Assembly: GCA_946479895.1 (NCBI GenBank)
Contig: CAMLHT010000082.1
Location: 1-14,646 of the forward strand
From: an uncultured Gemmatimonadota bacterium
GTDB lineage: Bacteria; Gemmatimonadota; Gemmatimonadetes; Gemmatimonadales; Gemmatimonadaceae
Direction: 5' to 3'
DNA: 14,646 bases
In this document: positions 1 through 6,673 of the stretch, piece by piece
How positions within the stretch are numbered: the stretch's first letter is position 1
Layout of the letters: every line of letters starts with the position of its first letter
Made by a program: the position numbers and the translations under genes
Notes under the pieces: generated by a model
Told to the model about the DNA's origin: nothing
The model's input: only the letters and a program-made list of their open reading frames with translations
Database searches by the model: none

Positions 1-37
1 GAGCGAACGCGGGCCACACTTGGGGGGAAAGGCGTTT

Positions 38-157
38 GGTTCGCGGATCCCGCCGATGACCGCAGATGCGGCAACCTGGCGGGTGGGGACTCAGGATTCA
101 GTGAGTCCCGACGCTCCTGATCGTTTCTTCTGCGTTCATCGGCGTGATCCGCGAGCC
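38..157. repeat. Imperfect 29-bp inverted repeat upstream of the U32 gene
   Basis: Positions 38-66 and 129-157 are inverted copies matching at 26 of 29 positions, separated by 62 bases. Each arm shows a loose 9-bp period: on the complement of the right arm the units read cgcggatca, cgccgatga, acgcagaag. Inside the spacer is a second hairpin, gggactca (86-93) against tgagtccc (102-109). No open reading frame is supported in bases 1-214, so this element is the main content of that stretch. It could act as a terminator or attenuator for the gene to the left or as a dispersed intergenic repeat. The U32 promoter must lie in or after it, but I see no convincing -35/-10 pair. Confidence 0.7.
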
Positions 158-217
158 AGACCCCTTCCTCGCGAGTGAAGCCGCTCAGAAAGACGATCCC
201 TTCATTAACTTGGAGTG

Positions 218-2764
218 ATGCCTTCCCGCCACGTTCCCGAGCTTCTCGCGCCCGCCGGCTCGCTCGACGCCGTCCGCGCCGCGCTCGCCAACGGGGCGGA
301 TGCGGTCTACCTCGGCGCCGCCCGCTTCAACGCCCGTGACGAAGGGGCACAGCTCAGCCTGGACGAGGTCGCCGAGGCCTGCCGGCTCGCGCACAGCCGC
401 GGCAGCCGGGTCTACCTGACGCTCAACATCCTCATCAAGCCGGCCGAGCTCCACGATGCCCTCGTGTTCCTCGGCGAGGCCATCGACCGCGGAATCGACG
501 CCGCTATCGTCCAGGACATCGGCCTCGTCCGACTGATTCGCCGGATCTATCCCGGGCTTGAGATCCACGGCTCGACGCAGATGACCGTGCACGACGTCTC
601 GGGCGCGTCCGTCATCAGTGAGCTGGGGGTCGAGCGCATCGTTCTCGCCCGCGAGAACACCCTCGACGACATCCGGGAGATCCATCAGGCGCTGCCCGAT
701 CTCGGCCTCGAGACGTTCGTGCACGGCGCTCTCTGCATCTCGTACTCCGGGCAATGCTACATGTCCGGCATGATCTCCGAGCGGAGCGCGAACCGGGGAT
801 CGTGCGCGCAGTCGTGCCGGAAGGACTACGTGCTCGAGGACGCGGCCAGCGGCGCCGAGCTCGATCGCGGCTTCCTCATCTCGGCGCGCGACCTGGGCGC
901 CTACGACCATCTCGCGCACATCGCCGACGCGGGCGTGAGCTGCCTCAAGGTCGAAGGTCGAAAGAAGAAGCCGGAATACGTCGCGACCGTGACCCGGTCG
1001 TACCGCCAGTGGCTCGACCGCCTCGAGAAGGGCGAACCCTCCGGCTGGGTCCCGCCGACCGAGGAGGAAGTGCAGCCGCTGGTGCAGATCTACAGCCGCG
1101 GGTTCACGGGCGGCATGTACGGCGGCCGCGCCGGACGCGACTACGTGACACGCACCCAGCCGGACAACCGCGGCGAGGTGGTCGGCACCGTCGTGGGGAC
1201 CGATCGCGGACAGCTCGTGATCGAGGTGACCCAGCCGGTGCAGGTTGGCGACGGCCTCGGGTTCGAGGACCCGTCCGTCACGGGCGGACCGACCCGAGGC
1301 TTCACCGTCTCGTCGATCCGCACGCTGCCCGGCAAGGGCGCGATCCGCCAGGTCATCGAGACCTCGCTGCGAATCCCGCTCGGCTGGAAGGTGACGCGAA
1401 CCTCGGCGGCCGCGGCGATGAACGCCGCCCGGGCGTCCTTCGCGAACCAGCCTTCCGTCGGTCCGTCGCTGGCGCGCGTGGACGTCCGGGTGTTCGGCAG
1501 CGCCGGCGGCCCGATGAAGGCGATGTTCCAGTGCGGGGACGATCACGTCACCGTGGCGACGGAAAAGCCGCTCGCGCCGGCGAGCAAGCGACCGCTCGAC
1601 GAACCGATCCTGCGCGAGCAGCTCGGACGACTGGGCGGGACGGGCTTCGTGCTCGGCGGCCTGGATGTGACGGGACTCGGTGAGGGCCTCTTCCTCCCCG
1701 TGAGCGAGCTCAATCATCTCCGTCAGTCGGCGATCGAGCAGCTCAGCGATCGGCGGAGCTGGGACAAGGCGGCGCGCGACGCGGAGCGCGTCGCGACGGT
1801 CGACGAGGCGATTGGCGCGGTCATTCCGGAAAGCAGATCCCTGCCTTCGGCAGGGATGACGGTAGGGGCAGGGATGACGGTAGAGGCAGGGATGACTGCC
1901 GCGGCTCCGGCGCGGCTCGTGGCGGTCGTCTACAACGTCGCGGATGGCGAAGCCGCCGCTGACGCCGGCGCGACGGAGATCGTGCTCGATCCGTTCCTGC
2001 GTCATCCGGCGCCCTCGGTGAAATCGGTGCTCGCCCTTCGCGACTCGCTCGCGGCGCGCGGAGTCGGATTCCGTCTTCGCACGCCCACCATCGTGCGGCC
2101 CGAAGACCGGAAGGCCATCGAGAAGTGGCTGGCCCTCGACGTTCCGTTTCTCTCCGGACACCTCGGGCTGGTCGCCGAGCTCGCGCGGGCGGGCAGGGAC
2201 GTCGTGGGCGACTACGCCCTGAACGTCTTCAACCAGCACACGGCGGCGGAGATTTTCCGTCTCGGCGCAAGGCGCGCCGTCCTGTCGATCGAGCTGACCA
2301 CGAAGGAGATGGCCGACGTCAGCGCGCCCTGGCAGGGCGAGGGCTTCGATGCCTTCGTCTACGGGCGGCCGGAAGGCATGACCATCGAGCACTGCGTGCT
2401 CTCGGCGGCGTTCGACCGCGAGCCGACCACGTGTCGCGATCTGTGCGTGAAGAAGCACACGGACGTTCGCCTGACCGATCCCGCGGGCTACACGTTCGCG
2501 GTCGCCACCGACTCGGCCTGCCGGAACCGGCTCCTGCATTCCCGCCCCGTCGAGGGGTCCGAGTTCATTCCCGCGCTCTGGGCATCGGGGATTCGCGGCT
2601 TCCACCTCGTGTTCAACGTTCCCGGTGATCCGGTCGCCCGGATCGTCGCCGCCTACCGTGCCGCGATCGACGCCCAGTCCGGTGCCGCCGATTCCCGGGG
2701 GCCCACGCCGCGCGAGGTCGTCGGGCCGGCGTTCACGCGCGGACACTTCGCCCGGGCAGTCTGA
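218..2764 (+). CDS. U32 family peptidase / RlhA-like Fe-S protein, long form
   Basis: Long member of the U32 'peptidase' family. Characterised relatives include RlhA and TrhP, which hydroxylate 23S rRNA and tRNA, and UbiU/UbiV in oxygen-independent ubiquinone synthesis; protease activity in the family is doubtful. The N-terminal domain (about residues 8-260) has the family signature ETFVHGALCISYSGQC followed by SANRGSCAQSC. Its four cysteines fall at about 173, 180, 196 and 200 and are of the kind that bind a 4Fe-4S cluster in UbiU/UbiV. A middle region (about 370-500) fits the collagenase-like domain of long U32 proteins, and the C-terminal third (about 570-830) has a second Cys-containing U32-like part. 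At 848 residues it is longer than E. coli RlhA (roughly 650-670), partly through a repeat-derived insert near residues 535-560. A GTG at 215 is directly followed by ATG 218; GGAG at 212-215 lies very close to either start. I infer RNA hydroxylation as the likeliest role; the substrate is unknown. Confidence 0.88.
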   Translation: MPSRHVPELLAPAGSLDAVRAALANGADAVYLGAARFNARDEGAQLSLDEVAEACRLAHSRGSRVYLTLNILIKPAELHDALVFLGEAIDRGIDAAIVQDIGLVRLIRRIYPGLEIHGSTQMTVHDVSGASVISELGVERIVLARENTLDDIREIHQALPDLGLETFVHGALCISYSGQCYMSGMISERSANRGSCAQSCRKDYVLEDAASGAELDRGFLISARDLGAYDHLAHIADAGVSCLKVEGRKKKPEYVATVTRSYRQWLDRLEKGEPSGWVPPTEEEVQPLVQIYSRGFTGGMYGGRAGRDYVTRTQPDNRGEVVGTVVGTDRGQLVIEVTQPVQVGDGLGFEDPSVTGGPTRGFTVSSIRTLPGKGAIRQVIETSLRIPLGWKVTRTSAAAAMNAARASFANQPSVGPSLARVDVRVFGSAGGPMKAMFQCGDDHVTVATEKPLAPASKRPLDEPILREQLGRLGGTGFVLGGLDVTGLGEGLFLPVSELNHLRQSAIEQLSDRRSWDKAARDAERVATVDEAIGAVIPESRSLPSAGMTVGAGMTVEAGMTAAAPARLVAVVYNVADGEAAADAGATEIVLDPFLRHPAPSVKSVLALRDSLAARGVGFRLRTPTIVRPEDRKAIEKWLALDVPFLSGHLGLVAELARAGRDVVGDYALNVFNQHTAAEIFRLGARRAVLSIELTTKEMADVSAPWQGEGFDAFVYGRPEGMTIEHCVLSAAFDREPTTCRDLCVKKHTDVRLTDPAGYTFAVATDSACRNRLLHSRPVEGSEFIPALWASGIRGFHLVFNVPGDPVARIVAAYRAAIDAQSGAADSRGPTPREVVGPAFTRGHFARAV
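1820..1902. repeat. In-frame palindromic repeat plus 18-bp tandem repeat inside the U32 gene
   Basis: A perfect hairpin is formed by atccctgcc (1837-1845) and ggcagggat (1849-1857) around a 3-base loop. Outer ends gtcattcc (1820-1827) and gggatgac (1853-1860) are also near-inverted copies. The right end is then repeated as an 18-bp tandem unit, ggcagggatgacggtagg, at 1849-1866 and 1867-1884, with a partial third copy from 1885. The unit encodes AGMTVG, AGMTVE and AGMTAA, so the reading frame is kept. The sequence resembles dispersed intergenic palindromes of the 'gatccct...agggatgac' type rather than normal codons. It sits in a linker between the middle and C-terminal parts of the protein, where an insert would be tolerated. 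Confidence 0.8.
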
Positions 2765-2793
2765 CGATTGCTCCCGCGACGTGGCGATGATGC

Positions 2794-4581
2794 ATGCCGC
2801 CGCCGCCGGATGATCGTACGCCGATGACGACGCCCACCGAGGCTCCCCACGCCGTCCTCAAGCGGCATTTCGGCTACGACGATTTCCGTCCCGGCCAGCT
2901 GCACGCGATCGAGACGATCGTGGCGGGCCGTGACACGGTGGTCGTGCTCCCGACCGGCGGCGGCAAGTCGCTCTGCTATCAGGTTCCGGCCCTCATGCTG
3001 CCGGGGCTCACCGTCGTCATCTCGCCGCTCATCTCCCTGATGAAGGACCAGGTGGACGCGCTCGTGAAGCGTGGGATCGCCGCCACCTTCGTGAACTCCA
3101 CGCTGTCGTCGGGCGAAGTCAGCGAGCGCATGGCCCGGGTGTATCGGGGCGAGATCAAGCTGCTCTACCTCGCGCCGGAGCGATTCGCGTTCGGGGATCT
3201 CGGCGAGCGCCTCAGCAAGGTCGGCGTGTCGCTGCTGGCGGTCGACGAGGCCCACTGCATCAGCGAGTGGGGCCACGACTTCCGGCCCAGCTATCTCCGT
3301 ATCGGGGAGATCCGCGACAAGCTTCGCGCGCGCTGCACGATGGCGCTCACCGCCACCGCGACTCCACGGGTTCGCGCCGACATCGTCCGCCAGCTCGAGC
3401 TCTCCGACGCCGAGACGATCGTCACCGGATTCGACCGGACGAACCTGACCTACTACGTCGCGCCGGCGCGCTCGGACGACGACAAGGACGAGCTCCTCGT
3501 GCGCTTCCTGCGGGAGCGGGAAGGGCTGGCGGTCGTCTACGCCTCCACGCGCAAGGCGGTGGAGCGCATCGCCGAGCTGCTCCGGAAGAATCGCATCCCG
3601 GCGGCGGCGTATCACGCGGGCCTGGACGACGAGCGGCGCCACCAGGTCCAGGAGGCCTTCATGAAGGAGAAGGTCCGGGCCATCGTCGCGACCAACGCGT
3701 TCGGCATGGGCATCGACAAGGCGAACGTGCGGCTGGTCATCCATCACGCGATGCCCGGCACGCTCGAGGCCTACTACCAGGAGGCGGGTCGCGGAGGGCG
3801 CGACGGCAAGCCCGCGGAGGCGATCCTCCTCCACGCGTTCCGCGACCGGTTCACGCACGAATACTTCATCAAGGGCGCGCACCCCGAGCGCGCCCTCGTG
3901 GAGGCCGTCTACAAGCGCCTCCAGAAAGGGGCCGACAGCCAGGGCCGCGTCGAGCTGGATGCGGCCGCCATTGCCCGCGGCGTCCCCGGCAAGGTGTCCG
4001 TTCGCGACGTCGAGTCGGCCATCCGGCTGCTCGTGTCGTCCGGGGCACTGATCGCGCACTCGGAGAAATCGTCGCTGGTCAACGTGCGGCTCCTCGCGAC
4101 TCCGGAACGCATCAAGTCGGAGCTCGGCGCCGGCTTCGAGATGGAGCTCTCGTTCCTCCGCGCGCTGTGGCGACTCGTGGGGTCGCGCATCCAGGACGGC
4201 GCCATCGTCGACGCCGCCGGCTTTCCCCCGGGCTACGGCGGAACGCGCGGCGTCATGTCACTCCTCGAATCCCTCCAGTCCCGGCAGTTTCTCGTCTGGT
4301 CGGCCACGGAGCCGGGATCGCGCCTGGCACGTCCCGACCATCCGCTGGATTTCTTCCGCATCAACTGGGCGGCGATGGCCCGCCGACTGGCGGCGGACCT
4401 GGCCAAGCTCGACGCCATGCAGCGATACGCCTACCTCCAGAAGTGCCGCCGGGAGTTCGTGCTTCGCTACTTTGGAGATGCCGCCGCGAAGCCGCGCTGC
4501 AAGGGGTGCGATGTATGCCTTGGCATCGAGCTCGCGAAGCGCACGACCGGACGCCTGCCACGACGACGCCGCAAGGCCTGA
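2794..4581 (+). CDS. recQ: RecQ-type ATP-dependent DNA helicase
   Basis: Superfamily 2 3'-5' DNA helicase of the RecQ family, used in recombination and stalled-fork repair. Visible motifs: FRPGQ (motif 0, residues 31-35), TGGGKS (Walker A, Lys58), DEAH at 151-154, and the aromatic-rich loop SEWGHDFRPSY (157-167) that couples ATP hydrolysis to DNA binding. The second RecA domain shows YHAGLDDERR, ATNAFGMGIDK and QEAGRGGRDG. The remaining part is a winged-helix-like region, and the four zinc cysteines (C551, C569, C572, C575; CRREFVLRYFG then CKGCDVC) lie at the very C-terminus. In E. coli RecQ the zinc module precedes the winged helix, and the HRDC domain seen there is absent here. The tail RLPRRRRKA is basic. 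It follows the U32 gene after 29 bases and is probably co-transcribed. ATG 2824 is an equally good start, giving a more usual N-terminus; neither has a clear ribosome binding site. Confidence 0.93.
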   Translation: MPPPPDDRTPMTTPTEAPHAVLKRHFGYDDFRPGQLHAIETIVAGRDTVVVLPTGGGKSLCYQVPALMLPGLTVVISPLISLMKDQVDALVKRGIAATFVNSTLSSGEVSERMARVYRGEIKLLYLAPERFAFGDLGERLSKVGVSLLAVDEAHCISEWGHDFRPSYLRIGEIRDKLRARCTMALTATATPRVRADIVRQLELSDAETIVTGFDRTNLTYYVAPARSDDDKDELLVRFLREREGLAVVYASTRKAVERIAELLRKNRIPAAAYHAGLDDERRHQVQEAFMKEKVRAIVATNAFGMGIDKANVRLVIHHAMPGTLEAYYQEAGRGGRDGKPAEAILLHAFRDRFTHEYFIKGAHPERALVEAVYKRLQKGADSQGRVELDAAAIARGVPGKVSVRDVESAIRLLVSSGALIAHSEKSSLVNVRLLATPERIKSELGAGFEMELSFLRALWRLVGSRIQDGAIVDAAGFPPGYGGTRGVMSLLESLQSRQFLVWSATEPGSRLARPDHPLDFFRINWAAMARRLAADLAKLDAMQRYAYLQKCRREFVLRYFGDAAAKPRCKGCDVCLGIELAKRTTGRLPRRRRKA

Positions 4582-4589
4582 TCACCCAT

Positions 4590-5804
4590 ATGGACGATTC
4601 CCTGTACTTCGACGAAAGCCACCTCGCGACGCGCGAGATGGTGCGTGAATTCGCGCGGGAGGAAGTGGCGCCCGTCGCGACGAAGCTCGACGCCGATGCG
4701 AAGTTCCCGTGGGACAACATCCGCAAGATGGCCGATCTCGGGCTGCTCGGCGTGCCGTGGCCGGAGGAGCTGGGCGGCGCGGGGCTCGACACGATCAGCT
4801 TCATGATCGCGATCCACGAGCTGGCGAAGGTCGACGCGTCGCACGGGCTGACCATCTCGGCCCACACGACGCTCGGCACCTCGCCGATCGTGAAGTTCGG
4901 CAACGACGAGCAGCGCCGGGCGTACGTGCCGTTTCTCGCCTCGGGGAGGGTGATGGGCGGCTTCGGCCTCACCGAGCCCGAGGCCGGCAGCGATGCCGGC
5001 GGAACGCGGACGACGGCCGTGAAGAAGGGCGACCGGTACATCCTGAACGGCACCAAGCGGTTCATCACCCACGGCAGCGTCGGGGAGATCTTCGTGGTCA
5101 CCGCCGTGACCGACCCGTCCGCGGGCACGAAGGGGATCAGCTCCTTCATCCTCACCAAGCCGACGAACGACCTCGCCGAGGCCGAGCGGGTCGGCGTCGG
5201 CCACGAGGCGTCGCTTCCGGCCATGAAGGGGTTTTCCGCCGGCAAGAAGGAGGACAAGCTCGGATGGCGCGCCTCCGACACGGCCGAGCTGATCATGCAG
5301 GACGTGGAAGTTCCCGCGGAGAACCTGCTCGGCGCCGAGGGCCGCGGCTTCATCAACTTCATGAAGACGCTCGACAACGGCCGCATCGGCATCGCCGCGC
5401 TCTCCCTCGGTATTGCAGAAGGGGCCTACGAGCAGGCGCTCGAGTACTCGATGATCCGGAAGCAGTTCGGCAAGCCGATCTCGGAGTTCCAGGGCGTCCA
5501 CTTCCAGCTCGCCGACATGGCAATGGAGATCGAGGCCGGCAGGCACTTGATGTATCACGCCGCCTGGCTCGCGCAGAACGACAAGCCGTTCTCCAAGGAG
5601 GCGGCGATGGCGAAGCTGTTCTGCTCGGAGCTGGCGATGCGGGCGACGATCAAGGCCGTGCAGATCCACGGCGGGTACGGCTACACCAAGGACTACCCCG
5701 TCGAGCGGTTCATGCGCGACGCGAAGATCTGCGAGATCGGGGAAGGGACGTCGGAGATCCAGCGGATCGTGATCGCGAGGAATATCCTGAAGTCCGTCGG
5801 CTAG
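4590..5804 (+). CDS. Acyl-CoA dehydrogenase
   Basis: FAD-dependent acyl-CoA dehydrogenase of 404 residues, catalysing alpha,beta-desaturation of an acyl-CoA and passing electrons to electron-transfer flavoprotein. Both family signatures are present: GGFGLTEPEAGSD (123-135) and, near the end, IHGGYGYTKDYPVERFMRD with EIGEGTSEIQR. Glu385 of GEGT aligns with the catalytic base of short- and medium-chain enzymes. The overall look is nearest to the short-chain/butyryl group; chain length cannot be fixed from sequence alone. The start at ATG 4590 is chosen because the family N-terminus begins there (LYFDESHLATREMVREFAREEVAP); the same frame is open far upstream through recQ, but that is a shadow. 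It begins 8 bases after the recQ stop, so it is probably transcribed from the same promoter despite the unrelated function. No etf or thiolase gene is nearby. Confidence 0.95.
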   Translation: MDDSLYFDESHLATREMVREFAREEVAPVATKLDADAKFPWDNIRKMADLGLLGVPWPEELGGAGLDTISFMIAIHELAKVDASHGLTISAHTTLGTSPIVKFGNDEQRRAYVPFLASGRVMGGFGLTEPEAGSDAGGTRTTAVKKGDRYILNGTKRFITHGSVGEIFVVTAVTDPSAGTKGISSFILTKPTNDLAEAERVGVGHEASLPAMKGFSAGKKEDKLGWRASDTAELIMQDVEVPAENLLGAEGRGFINFMKTLDNGRIGIAALSLGIAEGAYEQALEYSMIRKQFGKPISEFQGVHFQLADMAMEIEAGRHLMYHAAWLAQNDKPFSKEAAMAKLFCSELAMRATIKAVQIHGGYGYTKDYPVERFMRDAKICEIGEGTSEIQRIVIARNILKSVG

Positions 5805-5824
5805 GCGCTCCGAGGTGTAGACCA

Positions 5825-5849
5825 CGAAGGACCCGAAGGACGCGAAGGG
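5825..5849. repeat. 9-bp-period repeat array, left flank of the GxxExxY gene
   Basis: Three units with exact 9-bp spacing: cgaagga at 5825 and 5834, and cgaaggg at 5843. The array starts 20 bases after the acyl-CoA dehydrogenase stop and ends next to the TAG stop (complement of 5850-5852) of the minus-strand GxxExxY gene. Its counterpart in opposite orientation lies on the other side of that gene. Confidence 0.75.
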
Positions 5850-6230
5850 CTACCGGTCATTCACGAACCGGGTGATTCCATCCTTCAGACGCCGGGTCTG
5901 AAAGTTGATCAACAGGCCGATCCGATACCCGCTGAGCCTCAGGTTCGATATGACCTGAGCCTCATGGACGGGAATGATTTTCGTCACGGCTTTCAACTCG
6001 ACGAGAATCCTTGCATCCACGATCATGTCGGCACGATACCCCACATCCAGTCGGCGGCCTTCGTAGGTGACCGGGATCGGGACCTGTGTCACCACCTCGT
6101 GCCCCCGATTCCGAAGCTCCTGGGCCAGACACGCCTCGTAGGCGCTTTCGAGCAGCCCTGGACCGAGGAACGAGTGAACCTTTATCGCGGCGCTGATGAT
6201 CGATTCAGATCCGTCGTTGAAGAAACCCAT
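5850..6230 (-). CDS. GxxExxY protein, PD-(D/E)XK nuclease-like
   Basis: Small protein (126 residues) of the GxxExxY family. The name-giving motif is GLLESAY (G25, E28, Y31). A PD-(D/E)XK-type core follows: D68 and D72 in RADMIVDARI, then V-E78-L-K80, and H89-E-A-Q92 in the next helix, so the active-site residues look intact. Members are usually about 125 residues and occur sporadically in many phyla; no function is firmly established. The nuclease-like fold suggests DNA or RNA cleavage, which is inference. Base composition is visibly lower in GC than the neighbours, and the gene is antisense to them, sitting between two inverted 9-bp-period arrays. The purine-rich array just upstream of the ATG (aaggatacgaagaagacc in the gene's direction) may supply the ribosome binding site. 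These facts point to a recently inserted cassette. Confidence 0.9.
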   Translation of the reverse strand: MGFFNDGSESIISAAIKVHSFLGPGLLESAYEACLAQELRNRGHEVVTQVPIPVTYEGRRLDVGYRADMIVDARILVELKAVTKIIPVHEAQVISNLRLSGYRIGLLINFQTRRLKDGITRFVNDR

Positions 6231-6234
6231 GGTC

Positions 6235-6259
6235 TTCTTCGTATCCTTCGCGTCCTTCG
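6235..6259. repeat. 9-bp-period repeat array, right flank of the GxxExxY gene
   Basis: Units ttcttcg (6235), tccttcg (6244) and tccttcg (6253) repeat with 9-bp spacing. They are the reverse complement of the cgaagga units on the other side of the gene (5825-5849). In the orientation of the GxxExxY gene they lie immediately before its start codon and read as GAAGGA-type purine runs, similar to Shine-Dalgarno sequences. Confidence 0.75.
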
Positions 6260-6264
6260 CGGTG

Positions 6265-6673
6265 ATTTCGGGGCTTCAACCTGGGAGGCCCTCGTCAACC
6301 GATCGTCATAAGTCCCACCGCGGCAGATGGTTGCGCGAACTGCGCCTCCGCATGAGCTTACAAGCAGTGACCGTAGTCAACGCTTCTTTCCCGCTCCTCC
6401 TGCCGGGCGACTCCGGCCGGATCGAGCGACTCATGCGCGCCGGACTCGCCGACTTTGCTGCGGTGATCCTCGGCGCGCTCGTTCGTTTGACGGACTGGCT
6501 GCCCACGAGCGCAGCCGATCGCACCGCCTTCCGGCTGGAAGCGCGGTGGTCGATCACCCGGCCTGAGCGAACGCCTGCGACGGTTGCTCGCCGCCCCTGG
6601 CGGCCGAGCGTTCACACACTTCATGACCGCCTTGCTCCGCCCGAGTCGCCGGGCCGGGGCGCCGCGGCCCTCC
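6265..6673. other. Region of about 410 bases with no supported gene
   Basis: This stretch lies between the GxxExxY flank and the RNase E/G start. A + frame is open from ATG 6352 (beginning MSLQAVTVVNASF) and has a fairly gene-like first 70 codons, but it runs out of frame into the RNase gene, ends in Arg/Pro-rich shadow sequence and matches no family I know. I treat it as either a gene remnant or the 5' leader of the RNase gene. I see no convincing promoter. Confidence 0.4.

Noticed and set aside
185..4059. Very long minus-strand open frames opposite the U32 and recQ genes
   Set aside because: High-GC shadow frames, rich in Arg, Asp, His and Val, with no motif; the + strand genes have full family motifs.
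3267..4589. Upstream extension of the acyl-CoA dehydrogenase frame, open from 3267
   Set aside because: It lies wholly within recQ in another frame and is Arg/Pro/Gly-rich shadow sequence; the family N-terminus starts at 4590.
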